A stretch of DNA of 64,000 nucleotides, taken from the NCBI RefSeq assembly GCF_019649055.1, contig NW_026570235.1, positions 310,001 through 374,000 of the forward strand. Reading direction: 5' to 3'. Within the stretch, counting starts at the first letter, position 1; every line of letters starts with the position of its first letter. Under the pieces are notes generated by a model. The model worked only from the letters and a program-made list of their open reading frames with translations, had not been told where the DNA came from and ran no database searches. The DNA comes from Paramacrobiotus metropolitanus. Its lineage: Eukaryota; Tardigrada; Eutardigrada; Parachela; Macrobiotidae. The position numbers and the translations under genes were made by a program. Shown here in pieces: positions 1 to 13,200 of the stretch.

Positions 1-2228
1 TTTTTGTTCGGTGTTGAATAGCTGAGAGAATATCGATGCGGAAGGGTGCTATATAAGAATCGTTTGATTCCTATTATGCAAAAATCTGTATTTCAATTTC
101 AATTCTTCCGTGCCAACTAATGTACATATTGGCAAAAAAACTCGAATTACGGACACTGCCTATTGATTGGACGCTAACTGAATAAATATCCGTTTGGAAT
201 ATATTTTGGGTAAATCGTTGGGATTCATATGATTCCGCGGTCTGGTATCCCGCTAATTAAGTCAAATAGCCTCCGGTGGGGCTAACAACAAATGCAAACA
301 TTGTGCATGTGCGTGGTTCTTGATCAAGAGCTGCAACAGGGCGCATATTGGGTCTTTTTTCGATTACGGCGGCAATGTATTGGAAAGAGAGAAAGAGAGT
401 TAGAGCATCTCTCAACACGATCCGAACGGTAACGGTCGGTGCCGGGAAGTAGTGGAGACGCAGATAATTTCCGATGAGCTCTTATATACTTCATCGATGT
501 AAATACACTCCAGTCTTGTAGCTACAACTTTAGTCTTTATCGAAACTATATTTCTGTTTGGATTCTCATCCATTCGAATGTAAATGTGCAGCAGTAATCC
601 GTCCAGTGCTCCGTTAACTACATTAACAATATCGATAATCATATAATTACGATGCTGTCAACACAAATTTCTATTAATGTTTGTAGTAGTTAAATATGCA
701 ATATGAAATGCAGTTTACGATTCCGGCACAGTCAAAAAGTGATAATAACATTCCAGTGTCAGTTGCGTGGGCATGTCAGCAGTAATTACCGAAATTACGG
801 GGCTGATATATTTTTGCACGGCTTTAATTCGCCTCTTCCATCGCTATCATCACGAAATAATTTCCAACTTGATAATGGATAATTGTGATAAAATATACGC
901 GTAACATGATAACAAACGTTATATGTTTGCATTAATAATTAAGGAGTGCCCTGTTCTTCGAACCTTTTTTTGCATTTGATCTTGGGTATTTAATTTGGTC
1001 CGCGAGGAACGTCAACCGGTTTCACTGCGTCTTTGTGCAGATGTACATAACGCTTGACGTAACATGCCTTCGATGCGGTGCTTGATGATGAAATCAGATG
1101 CTTCGTTTTGGAAATCATGTCGTGTCCCTTCGCCTGAGGGACTTATTATACATATCCTGAAACAAAATCTGGTGATAACTGTGACCGGAAGAAACTCATT
1201 TTTGAACTGTCGCGCTTGCGTGTTTCAGCTATTGACTGCGTTAATACAATGAGATCATGCTTCGATGCATCGATGGATAAATAGTTTTTCGTGCTGCGTC
1301 GTAAAATGAAATACTTCTTTTTGAAAAACATACATCATTTCACACGATGCCTGAGGACGCTAATTACTATCTCACAGTCAGCGCAAGACTGCGCCGAAAA
1401 GTGCAGTGAGATCTAACTAATCACCAGCTCTTCAGACTTCAGCTATATGCACCATTCCACATTTCATATTAATTTAAGTAACAATTTACTGACTGTAAAA
1501 AGTGCGATAGAATTGATGCGTTTTGCTTGCACTAACACCTACCTATATATACGAAAATGCAAATGCGAACTGTAATTGGTAACCGTCTTCCATTGATTTA
1601 TGATGCAATGAGGAAATAGCCAAATATTCCATGCATGAGCAAACATACAAGTGCGTCAGAGAGTGATTACAGAAGATCTTGGTTTACAAATGCATGCCAT
1701 TTTTTATGAATAACAGTTACTCAGTTTGGTAAGTTATACGCAAATAATGTATTCAGTTTGAACACTTTTACGGTCACAAGGGAAAAATTTTTGGTGTTTT
1801 GGTCAGCCGTGGCGGTGTGTTCCATGCTGACAACTCGTTTATTCTCAAAAAGCAGAATGATGTTAGCGCATCCAGTTGTCATATCAAATAATATTAAATT
1901 CCGTTTAATAGCTAAATGGAATCATCCATCTACTTACTGGTTACTTCCTTGAAAAATGGATACAATTTCTGAGTCGTGGAAAAATATACTGTACTAAACG
2001 GGACACGCGAGCACGTACAATATCTCTTGGTTTCAGAGAACATGCATGCTGTTAATATGCTCTCACATAAACTTTATACTTACAAGTTAATTGCAGTAGA
2101 CTTTAAATTGAACTGCGTTCGTATATTGTGCCGATTACACTAAAGTCGTAACTGTCCAGTTATTTCTTGTACATTTGCGCGTCACGTTTATTGCTAGTCT
2201 TAGGCTGATCATTTTCTTATTTTTGTAG
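1..2228. other. Non-coding stretch upstream of the first visible Rdl exon
   Basis: I see no convincing coding exon here. The open frames are short (76 codons or fewer), AT-rich and without recognisable protein similarity. The Rdl gene must have further 5' exons coding for the signal peptide and the start of the ligand-binding domain. I searched by eye on the + strand for the conserved tyrosine-aspartate/arginine-proline-asparagine motif that precedes the first visible exon and did not find it. These exons therefore probably lie left of the window, and most of this stretch is probably intron. Nothing resembling a tRNA or a clear repeat was seen. Confidence 0.5.
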
Positions 2229-5200
2229 CCAAGCCCGTAGAAGTGGACGTTACGATGCATATTTCATCCATATCCAGCATGTCGGAAGTGGACATGGTAT
2301 GTCGGCAGCTGTGTACCATACGTATATTGTACAAGTACATTCCAGGTCGACGCGCATTACAGTATTGGTCGCTAGTTTTGGTTTAAACTGGCCGACGAAA
2401 GTATTTGCTTAGCGCAGGCATTCCGTGCAGTAAAATACAGTTAAACAGGATTGCAGCTACCAGTCTCAGTCTCAGAATGGTAAACAAGAGACCATTAGAA
2501 CGACGTTTTGTAGTATCAATAAATTATCTGTTACGAAGTATAATAAGCAAATGTTTTGTAAATTGTATACAGCCCCACGTTGTGAAAGCTGGATGTTTTC
2601 ATGGACTAGAAGCGCATTGACCACACAGGAAATGAAATACTGCGAAGTTTATGATCAGCACGAAAAATAAATGCGCCCGCTCTCTCCATAAACTAACCAA
2701 CCATGGGAAATCATTTCCGATTAAGTCTATATATATCTATTGTGTAAATGAGGATAAAACAAGCATGCCCTCCCGAAAATCGGCACGCTAACGACCAAAG
2801 AAAGCACATCTACAGCGTAACAGTCCAATATATAGCAAGTAATAAATGACACGAGGGGATAAGATCAGGTAATAAATATTCCTCGATAATTCCCACAGAT
2901 TTTAAATTGTGACAAGCGGAAACGGCACATTAAAGTCATGCACAAAATCGATTATTCTCTGGCTTGGGTAGCCGGCCACATTTGTTCTGGCCGCTGTTTT
3001 TTCCACACGCACGCATGGAGCTTGAGCCGTGTACGCAGCGGCACAGACCAATTTACGAGGCTCGATAAGAAAATATTGTGGGATTTGATGGGATCTCCAA
3101 ATTAATTGTGACTTCACAAATCTCTTATTTGTCCCAAATACAACGTTTCCTGATGTTCAACCAAGTAAAAAGTATTTTCGAGTATGTCTTGAATTAAAAG
3201 CGCCTTATTTGCAAATACCGGCAATAATGACCTTCTTTCGAACTTTCTAATAGAAAAATATTTTTGTAATGTGGTACGATGTAATAGCTTAATTTTGAGA
3301 TTATTGTGTGGTAATAAAAAAGGACAACATATAGAGACATAATGCTTTGGAGGTGTGTAGGTAAAAGTGGAAATGAGAAAATCAGGTCTGAGGTCAGATC
3401 GCATTGGGAAAACCAATACAAGGAATACAATGGATATAGTATTTTGCCAATCGCTTCTACATTGCATAGCTCTATTGATTCTTCGATCGGTTTTTGCTCG
3501 AGGTTGTTGATCGAACGGGTTGCATATTGGTTATTCATTTTTTAATTAACCATAACGTTACTCTGAAAATACAGTAAGGAAACTGGGATCAGAAAGCAAT
3601 CGGATTCGGAGCACGTATGTTCCCCGTGTCGTGAAGCTGTGAACTGTACGCTAATCTATAAACGATAATGATTTTATATATAATATGTGCTACCGCGAGT
3701 GGCTTACGCTTCACGTCAGCTCGTAAATTTTTGATGCATCTTATACCTTTTTCTAATAGGATTTCACTATCGATTTTTATTTCCGTCAATTTTGGAAGGA
3801 TCCACGATTAACAATCGAAACATTCCCCAGCAAAGTATCCGGCGAAGAGCAGATAACCGTAGGTTCCGAAATGATGGACAAAATATGGATGCCGGATACA
3901 TTTTTCCCCAATGAGAAAAATAGTTTCTTCCATCAAGCAACTACAATGAACAAATGTAAGGACTCTTACCGTAGTAAGCAAAAACAACATGGTAAAGCAG
4001 TGTTTTGTGAATGAAGGATTTTGAAAGAAATATAAAATATTTTGAAATAAGTGATATGCTAGTTGTATACGAAGTACACGCTTTGCTCCTGCATATGAAA
4101 CTATAGGTCTGTTTGGTGGTTGCACTGGCCACCTTTGAAACTGGGAACCTAATTTATGTTTGGTGCGTTCTTATGACTTATCAAATGCGCCATATTTTCA
4201 GTTTTAAGGATAAAACGTGGAGGAAGTGTATATACGTCTGTACGGTAAGGTCAAACAGTTTAAATCATAATGCGATATGCTGTTAAATTTTAATTAGTAA
4301 ATCAGGCGGAATTCACTTCATTTTATATGTATCGTGCACGTACAAGCTAAAATTTTCTTTCCGTTTACAGATTAACAACCACTTTAGCATGCGAGCTGGA
4401 TTTAGCCCATTTCCCCCTAGATTATCAAAATTGCTCAATGGAAATCGAATCATGTTAGTAAAGTCGATCCTACTGCCGAAAATATTGGCGGATAGGGCCG
4501 ATCGCGGTCGCGTTCGTTGTGTGTGTATTGCGTATATATATGGGAGCACTGGCCTAACTAGTCATTTCCTCTTTTCATAGATGGTTATGCAACTACCGAC
4601 ATTAAGCTGTTCTGGAAGCGCGATGTTCGAGTAAAGGACCAAGTCGAATTCAGTGCCAAGAAAATCAAATTACCGCAGTTCAGAGTGCTCAGTGCTACGC
4701 CCAAAAGCCGCTTGGAAGGGACAGGGACCGGTGTGTGTTTATCTAAGAAAAAACCCTTTGTTATTCATGTGAATGTGGCTTCTGTTCAACAGGAGAGTAT
4801 TCGCGGCTGTCTTGTGAATTCAGCTTTTCCCGGCGCATTGGATATTACGTTATTCAGATCTATTTGCCTTCCAGCCTTATTGTTGTGATTTCATGGGTTT
4901 CTTTTTGGTTAAGTAAGTGACTTGTGGTAGGGACAGTGTACCGACGTGGTGTGCCTAGAAGTAAAATATTAAACAAATATTCATGCGTGTATTAAAGCGT
5001 AACGGGCCTGTATATGAAAGACCAAAATTTTACATGCAAACCAAACAGAATAATCTGACAGTTGGTTGCTTTCGTCAGTGAGTATTTACTATTTAGTCTT
5101 CAAAGTCTTCTAGTAAATATGGCATATTTAATACTGCTGTTAATCATTCGCGCGAAAAATTGAATCGATTATGTAATAAGGCGTCTACGAGAATATTATA

Positions 5201-6760
5201 AGGTGGGTGTGGTCTACGAGACCACAGAATGATTTAATAGTGATCACGCTATTATAAATCTTTCAATCAAAATTTACAATTACTAACTGAGCCGTTGATG
5301 TAGGCCGCGAGAGTACACCGGCCCGAGTGTCGCTGGGTGTCACCACCGTGCTAACGATGACGACTTTAATGTCCAGCACCAATTCCCAGCTGCCAAAGGT
5401 CAGCTATGCCAAGGGTATCGATGTCTATTTGGGAACGTGCTTCGTGATGGTGTTCGCTTCCCTGCTGGAATACGCCGCCGTTGGCTATTGTACCAAACGG
5501 ATGAAGATGCGGGCCGCCAAGGCCGGCCGACCCATGGCACCGCCCGTGGGATCCGTCATAACCTCGCACAGCCATACGGCCGGGTCGCCCACGAAAGCCT
5601 TGCAGCATATTCTAGGCAGCAACCATTCCCTGCAACATCCTCATACGCAGGAACAGCAACCGTTAACTTGCCGGAATGCCCTCAGTTCACCGGGTTTGGA
5701 TACCCATGCCGAGATCGGCTCACGCTATGCCGAACACGGATCTTTACACGGCAGGCGAAGCGTGGTTAGTTTGTTAATAGTGATTAATACCGTATTACAG
5801 ATAATCTTGTTTATTTAATGAATTTCGCCATATGATGAACTTGATCATTATCAGCTGCTCACGGTAATTTTCTTTTTTCGTTTCCAATTTTTTTGACTAT
5901 TTGCTTGTGGAGTATTATTTTAGTTAGTTGTGGAAACCATAACCATATTAGTAAATTGTATTGTCCGAATGTCACCGTGCAATTACCATGCGACATGCAT
6001 ATGCACTTCTTGCGCGTCCTTACACACGCATCCTTCGAATTTTTCACACACGCTGTGCTAAGGGTACAGTTTTGCGCCATGCGCGTTACGCGACGAATTC
6101 ATTGCATGCCGTAAATGTCTTGCCGGTTTTGCTGTGTAAGATCCTATTGAAAATCTGTGCTCATTGCTAATGGATATCATGTGTATTCGTAATTAATTTC
6201 CTTGTCAGGAGTTTCGCTATAAATCGTGGGGGAGCGACCAGTCCGCTCACGCACATCCTTCGGGAGATCCCTTTCCTCCGCCACCAGGCAATGGGCCGGT
6301 CGATATTGAGACCGGACTCTGTAGAAGCTACAGCTTGCCAAAAGTTACTCCCAAAAAGAAAAGAGAATTTAAATCCAGTGAAATAGACAAATACAGCAGG
6401 TACGTGCTGTTCAAATAAATAGAGCAAAAAAATTTAACTAATAACCGACAGAGATAGCAACCGTTGTATGGAATGAATTTAAAGTACAAATGCGTGATAA
6501 AAACGTGTTACGTATTTTATAATACACTATGTCAACAGTACCGGCTTCTACATTACGTGACCTTTCCTTTTACAGGATTTCGTTTCCATTAGTTTTTGTG
6601 GCGTAAGTTTTCCTCCGTTCGAGCAAACACTGTGGAATTACTTATTTATTTAACATAGAACTGCTGTGGTTTTAGATTCAACTTGGCGTATTGGTTTATC
6701 TACCTTAACATTAGCGCTCCGCCAGGATTAGATTTGGAAGCTATACAAGACGAGGGCTGA
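2229..6760 (+). CDS. Rdl: Rdl-type GABA-gated chloride channel subunit (5' partial)
   Basis: This encodes a Cys-loop ligand-gated anion channel of the invertebrate GABA receptor (RDL) type, a plasma-membrane pentamer for fast inhibition. Exons read: 2229-2296, 3760-3955, 4202-4244, 4371-4453, 4581-4730, 4793-4912, 5304-5764, 6209-6399, 6576-6602 and 6676-6760 (TGA), about 473 residues, all phases consistent. In order I see [44 protein letters not shown] (loop A) and the Cys-loop (C, 13 residues, C, with FPLDYQN) in 4371-4453. IESYGY (loop B), YSRLSCEF (end of loop C region), TM1 ([19 protein letters not shown]), TM2 ([14 protein letters not shown]), TM3 ([19 protein letters not shown]), a proline-rich cytoplasmic loop, EIDKYSR and TM4 follow. 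PARV before TM2 is typical of anion selectivity. The YSRLxCE and [20 protein letters not shown] strings match RDL better than GluCl, GlyR or LCCH3. The pore 2' residue is Ser, where RDL usually has Ala. N-terminal exons are missing. Confidence 0.93.
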
Positions 6761-8867
6761 GCCCCCACTGTTGTATGGAGTACAGTTATATACCTGAATC
6801 AAAACGGGTATCCATTTAAGCCAAATTAGAAATGCTCAAGAACTGATAAGGAATCACGCTAAAAGGAATTACCTCCTGGAAAGATGGATATAATTATCTC
6901 CTGGAAGATCAGCTTATGCACAAGCCTTCCAAACCCGTGGCCAAATTTCCTCTTTAAATACTTGAGCCTTTCCGTTATTTCTGTTTCTTTAAGTAAATTT
7001 TATTTGGCTCACAAATTGATTTTACGATTTTAAATCTAATAGCAGAAAGTATTAAGCACCGGCTTATGCTGGTTAAGATGGAATACAAAAGATATTGTGA
7101 GTTTGTTAATAATAAGCGCGAGTACAGGAAAACGTGACGCAGATTTTTCTATGATGGAGATGTCTGGAAATTCTTGTCTGTATAGTAAAAATTATGGCGT
7201 ATAAATTTGCGGAAGCAGTGGTGTCTTAATAGTAATATCAAAGTTGATGCACCGCGGTACGATAAAGTAGCCGGCATTTACCAGGCCATTTAAACTAGAG
7301 TGCTCGGCCGTGAATCGCATATGTACAGAAAGTCTGCAACCAATTGATTTTTAACTCTGTGGCTCGGCAATTTTACGCACTTGCCTACAAATGCCTCAAC
7401 ACCAATTTTAAAAATTAGTGACCAATTCCTACGTACTGTATGGATCGGCAGATATCATCTGCGAACTAATCGTAAATTGACATATGCGAAGTTCGAGCAT
7501 GATGTCCCCGATCTTTTCTAATATGCGCTACCTAAAATGCTGAAAATGGCTTATATTCAGCATGTATCATCAAATTAATTTAGGGGTGTCGTGTATAAGC
7601 GTTCACGCCGGTTAAGGCTCCATGAACAATCTTTACTCTTCCACGCCTGTAATGCTCAATCGGTAGGCACTCGTACTCTCAAACTGTAACAGAAAATCTA
7701 TGGTGGAATATGACGAACGAATCAGGAACACAGGAACTCAGGAATCCCTCAGGAACGAGCTAACCACAACTTCCGGTCGTAAGTCCTGTGAGGATCGGCA
7801 AGAGCTAGGACGATTGTGTCACGAGCAAACCTGTATTCTATGCAATAATCCGGGAGCGATCATGTACATCAGAAGGAACAAGTATTGCTGTCTCTTTATC
7901 CAATTCACATCACAGTTCACAACGCTAGAAATTGTAATTAGAAGCAGTCTCAGAAGTAAATCTCAGACTACTGATTCCGATATTAGGCATCACAAGAACT
8001 TATATAGACTTCGCGTTATGACATCATATACATCGCTAGTAAAAGAGAACAGCAAATCACAGCAGAGATTGACTAGATTATTCGTTATGTTGCAGGTGGA
8101 AGGCGGACAGTCAGCATCCGTACGTACATCCGGCGTATGATCCTACTCCCATACGTCAGGGGTGCACGAAATCAGGTGCAGTACTCTGAAGTATCGCACT
8201 GTGTTTGCTAAAGACCTTTCACGTTTTCCTAGAGCAGGCAAAAGCACATTACAAGAAAATTCTACTTAGAAAAAGTAGGTATATCCTATATAGTATATAC
8301 AGCGTGTGAACACACTTTATGCGGCTCCCGACATCAATAACTAGTTAATATTACTGACATAATATACAGATATGTACTTTACTCGAAGCAGTATTTATTA
8401 AAAGCAGCTAAAATTTGGTGACCTTGCCTACGTCTGTATTCTGTAAGATTAATGGAGCCTTTTTTGTAACATTAATGAGTTCAAAGCATTCAGTGTCCCT
8501 TTAGCAGATACAACTAAGTACAGATAAGTTTTGCATAAGGCGTACTTGGTTTCAAAAGGCTATCCTATTTTAATTGCCTATCAGTCATCGCTCTTTCATA
8601 AAACGGACAGAAGGATAATTCATGCACCGGAGAGTTAAGTCCACATTACTTCAGCACAGTAAAAAAGTCCGGAAGTCCACAAAACAGTTTTCCCCAGAAA
8701 GAAGAACAGTAAATTTCGGTTCATAGAAAACAAAACATTAACAGGTGCCGAAGTGAGCAATATTAAACACGGCGTCAGAGGAAAACAACACCCAACTGAA
8801 ATCATCTGATCAATCGTACTTCATTCAAAAACGAAGAAGACACCGACCGACTAATATTCACATTAAT
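6761..8867. other. Convergent intergenic region between Rdl and NAA15
   Basis: This 2.1 kb lies between the stop of the + strand channel gene and the end of the - strand NAA15 gene, so it should hold both 3' UTRs. The only long frame is at 7700-8140 on the + strand (146 codons, ATG start). It has no domain, signal peptide or similarity that I recognise, and its composition is serine/threonine/arginine-rich without protein-like patterning, so I do not call it a gene. No RNA gene or repeat was recognised. Confidence 0.5.
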
Positions 8868-8873
8868 TTATTT
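8868..8873 (-). terminator. Likely polyadenylation signal of NAA15
   Basis: The minus strand reads AATAAA here, about 30 bases past the NAA15 stop codon at 8902-8904. This is the expected place for a compact 3' UTR. The assignment is inferred from position and hexamer only. Confidence 0.5.
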
Positions 8874-8901
8874 AAACACACTGTTTTTGGTCACATTTTC
8901 T

Positions 8902-11900
8902 TTAATGGTGATTTTCCACCACCCGATTATGCAGAGCATCGCCACTTTTTGTAAGACCTCCATTGTCAACCGGCAGCTGGCAGTTCTTAATTTGGGCGAA
9001 AGCTTCCATAACGATTTCCTGAATCGCTTCGGGAATATTTCCAGTTTGATTATCCGCTGCAAGAAATACAACGATATGCCAAAGACTGTGATTAATAAAA
9101 ATAAATACTATATTAAAAGAATAAAGCTGGTCCAATAAGTGAACAGCAAAGGACTTACCGATATCCAAGTATAAACTTCTGTATTCGGCAAGTTTCGGGT
9201 TAAGAGGTTCCAAGTTTATCATCCGGACAAGCGAGCGCAAAGCCACAGCATGCTTGCCTATTTCGCCAAAAACCGTTTTAATTCCAAATGGAAGAGCATG
9301 TTGCACCGTAATGCTTACCTTTGCGGTGATACACTTCAAAGATCATCTGATGCAAATCGAACCGGGGGATGTCAAGAACAACCAACGGTCGAAGAAAATA
9401 ACATGCCATTTCCAGCGGATCATCCGGCTATAAAAGAAGCATTACAAACACCATCACATCACCATCACATGAGACCCTGCAGCATAACGATACCTTAGCC
9501 AGTTTCTCTGGTATCAAGTCCTCTTTATGGGTAGCTGCTGGCTCATCATCGTCCTTTTTTAGTTTCGCCTGCGCTTTAGATTTTTCCATGGCTTCCTGTT
9601 GTAATTTCTCACTTTCTGCTTTCTTCTTCGCTTTTCGCTGTTTGTTCTTGAGTTTTCGTTTCTCCGCCGCAGAAATCGATGGATCGGTACCGATGTCGTC
9701 ATCATCCGAATCAGACGGGTGCTTGTCGTAAATTGCTAAATAAATCTGCAGAGAAAATAAACCTGGCGCACAAATGTCACGTTTTGTTTGTAACGTAATC
9801 CCACCTCAGCGGCTAAGATGGCGCCATCAACATAAAACTTGTGCTGACGAACAGAATCCTCCATTCGTATTAATTTGACATAGCTCTCGATGGTTGATTT
9901 TCGAAGGCAGTAAGCGTGAAAATCCAACTGATCATCCACAATATCCAAAAAATGCTGCACACACACACAACACCCGTAAATTCAAGAAACACAAACTATG
10001 TAGCACTCGATGAGCGTACCCGATCCAGGACGTGTAGAAGTTTCAGTGCTTCACCGAACTTCCCTAACCGCTTCATCGCACGGGCACTTTCGATCATGAA
10101 CCAAAAACATTGCATATCACACAAATTTTCCGAAGGCTTCATACCCTCCTGTAGACATGAAAGATATGCAATGCCATTTCAATGTGATCTTAATAGTGCA
10201 TTTACTCTGGTAAATTTTCCCAAAATAGTTTCCGCACGTTCCAATAAATTAGCTCGCAGCAGGTACTTTCCGGCTTTGTAATTGATAAAACGATCTGATG
10301 TATCAAGCGATTGGGCTTCTTCCATGCTGGTAGCCGCTGCTTGGTGATCGCCCATATGCTAATAGTAAAGTAAGTAAACGCAGATCAGGATACAACGTTC
10401 CATCACCGTTTTTTAAACAAAATACCTTCAAGATCTTCGCTTTGAACGAGTAGGATTCCACCAGTGTTGGAGTATGTGCTATCGCCAGATCAATAAACTC
10501 CATGGCCTTGTCATAGTCTTTTTTCTGATCATAATGTTGAGCAAGGTAGTAATACAGCCATAGGAGTGTGCTGGGAAGCACCGAATCATCACCACCTATC
10601 AGCAAAACAAAAGAATATATTACCGAAACAGTTAATTGTAATCGAAGTGCAAGTAAATAGCCTTTAGAAACAAACGAACGAAAACCACTATCTGAAGTCA
10701 CGGGCTCTAATGTACGCTACTAATAATTTCGACAAAATCCTGCACTGAACGTCGAATTCGAACCACATCTAATTCGAACGTTTTCCACAGACAGACTGGC
10801 AAATATACGGACAAACAACAGTCAGTTATAAAACAATGTTGGCAGCCACGTACCTCCTGAATTTATCGCAGCTTCTTTGGACTGTATTTCGGCAAAGATA
10901 CGGAGAATTTCCTCTTCAGCTATCTGGGCCTGCACAAAAAATAAGCTCGAGCAAACGAATTATCCAAGCAGACTGTTAAAGCCAGACTTACTTTCACCGG
11001 ATTTTCGTAGACGATTTTAATATCATTAAATAAAGCAGGTAATCCCTTCTCTAGGCTTCGCCGTAAATAGCTGCCAATAAACTGTCGAAATTCTTCTCCT
11101 AAGGAAATAAAAATGCCATAACACTCAATCAAATGGTAGCAAAAAACACATACCGTATTTATCGAATTAGAAGCCCAGGGTTACAAATATTTCAAATGAC
11201 CCACGGGGTGGGCTCCAATTACGGGCATGGGCTTGTATTTAGGGGGGGGGGGTTCAATTTTTCAAACCAGCTTTTTGGCATTTTTTAATATTTTTTAATA
11301 TGGGGTTTACGGTATTTAATTAAGCCCATGGGCCTCTATTTCGGGGGGGGCTTATAACTTTCAAACCACCTTAGGGGTGGGCTCTAATTACGGGGGGGGC
11401 TTGTATTTTGGGGGGGGGGGGGCTTCAAATTCGATAATTACGGTATCTGAGTAAATCTAGAGTAGTGCGGCCACTCACCTTCCGTCAAAGTAAGAGGAAT
11501 TTTATAAGCAGTTCTAGAATAAGGATCAGTTTTCTGCATATCCACACAAAAATCCAATAATGAATTATATTTTTCTACAACACAAAAAAATGTAGATGCA
11601 TGTAAATAGATTTCAAACCCGGCGTTCCACCTTTTTTTTCCACCTTACCAAAAGGAAATGTCAACTGGCGATAGTAGCTCCAGTTTTCGGAATTTCTCCG
11701 TATTAGCATTGTTAATATAGAATTAGCTTCTTTCGTCCTCTCAAGAGCGGCAAAAGCCCTTGCTGCAAAACAACGTTGCTAATAACAACTACAAAATGAA
11801 ATCGTTTCCATGTGCTGTTTGAAGTATACCTCGTTTTTCCATTAGCGCAACTTGATCAAATATGTAAGATTCATAGCGAAGTGAATGTTCCACAACGTCA

Positions 11901-13200
11901 TGATATCTGCCGGCTTCCAGCATCAGTTCCAGCTGATACAGAATATATTCTCCATATTCCACATCACAATCATCCTGTCGCTCGGGATGGGCCAACTTGC
12001 GACATTCTTCCATCACGCGAATAGCCAAATTAACGTCACCTTGTAGATGGAGTGCCACGGCGTATGCAAGCCAATGGCTTTTCTGACTAGGCCGAAGAAC
12101 AGCAATTCGATAGCGTGTATCACTGAACCCATCTAAATCGCGCAGCTGTATCTGAAGGGTCGCTAAGTCACGCAAAATCTGGACGTTATCCTGCAAAAAA
12201 ACGATACTATGCTCATTATCCTGACTACTGAAAATTATCAAACTACAGAAATAAATTAGTGATGAATATATATATAAATGAAAAAATTATATCAGTAATT
12301 CTATATTAAGATCACAAGTACGTAGAAAATTGCTGTACAATCTTATCGAAAATCACAGGTACGTAATCTTGCAAGATTATTGTTCCAAATCCACAAAAAT
12401 ATCGCCTAACCTTATCGATTTTTAACGCATTCACAAAACACTTCATGGCTTCTTCGTATTTCTTGTCCCCTCTTTGTAATAATCCATAGACATGCCAACC
12501 TAAAAACCAAAACAAAACACAGACTGAGCCAAGAAGCACTACTTCGCCAATACATTCATCACGAAAATTCGTGGTATAAAACACCAATGCGACGTGACAA
12601 GAAAATTTTGCAATATTTCGGATTACTTACAGACATAGCTCTTTAAGTCACATTTCAAACCCCGTTTGACATCTTCGTAGGCTTCTTCCTTGCGTCCCAA
12701 ATAGCTCAAAGTCAGACCTTTCATAGCCAATGTTTCTGGATGAATAAAGGATACATCGTGAGCAAAATTGACCCAACAGCTGTTTCACAAATAACTGCAC
12801 TACGTATTATTTTACAATCCATAATAAATTTTCCGGCAAGATTTTACTGAATAAAAAGATAACAAAAAGAAGAACATTTCTGACTCTCACCGCCGTGGTC
12901 CGCGCATTTCGGGTTCGACAGAATTTGTTTAGCAATTTTCAGCGCACTCTTGTATTGCTTCTGCTCGTACATTTTCTGTAAAAGAGACCATACTGATATA
13001 ACAGAAGCGAGTCTATAATAAGGGCCTGCAGAAACGCTCAAGCGAAATTATTACACCGTGGGCGCTGCTTCGACCGGTGATAGGTTCGACGTCCAAACAG
13101 CAGGCTTCCCAGAAACCTGATCACTTACCAGCAATCTCTTAAACAGGGCTCCTTCTTTCGAAGGAAGCGTAGAATGGTGGTTCTCAGCTATTCCCGCCAT
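8902..13200 (-). CDS. NAA15: NAA15, auxiliary subunit of N-terminal acetyltransferase NatA
   Basis: NAA15 is the TPR scaffold that binds catalytic NAA10 and anchors the NatA complex on ribosomes for co-translational N-terminal acetylation. Seventeen exons on the minus strand: 13200-13129, 12975-12891, 12735-12631, 12499-12411, 12190-11830, 11762-11649, 11574-11479, 11098-10992, 10929-10854, 10595-10426, 10358-10206, 10148-10020, 9954-9805, 9745-9494, 9427-9319, 9257-9159 and 9056-8902. They give 773 residues with perfect phase closure. Diagnostic strings are [57 protein letters not shown] and [14 protein letters not shown] lysine-rich acidic/basic stretch in 9745-9494 precedes [10 protein letters not shown], also typical. 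The start MAGIAENHH followed by [10 protein letters not shown] matches the family N-terminus. The protein is somewhat shorter than the roughly 866 residues of human NAA15, mostly at the C-terminus. The intron 9318-9258 is only 61 bases. A MITE sits in the intron 11478-11099. It is head-to-head with PCF11. Confidence 0.95.
11150..11446. mobile_element. MITE (non-autonomous DNA transposon) with 18-bp terminal inverted repeats and G-runs
   Basis: This element of about 297 bp sits inside an NAA15 intron. Its ends are near-perfect inverted repeats: ATACCGTATTTATCGAAT at 11150-11167 against ATTCGATAATTACGGTAT at 11429-11446, with one mismatch after reverse complementation. The outermost bases can be read as a TA target-site duplication flanking CCGTA..., as in Tc1/mariner-type MITEs; that family assignment is inference. 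Inside are two diverged direct units of about 50 bp (GGGTGGGCTCCAATTACGGG near 11206 and its relative near 11375). There are four uninterrupted G tracts of 8-13 bases (11242-11252, 11343-11350, 11392-11399, 11410-11422). No transposase frame is present. In the NAA15 transcript the insertion is intronic and should be spliced out. Confidence 0.8.

Noticed and set aside
7700-8140. 146-codon + strand open frame in the Rdl/NAA15 gap
   Set aside because: No domain, signal or similarity, low-complexity Ser/Thr/Arg composition, and it sits in an expected 3' UTR region; chance frame more likely.
9951-9973. CA-rich run next to an NAA15 exon
   Set aside because: Only a short polypyrimidine tract complement at a splice acceptor, not a true microsatellite.
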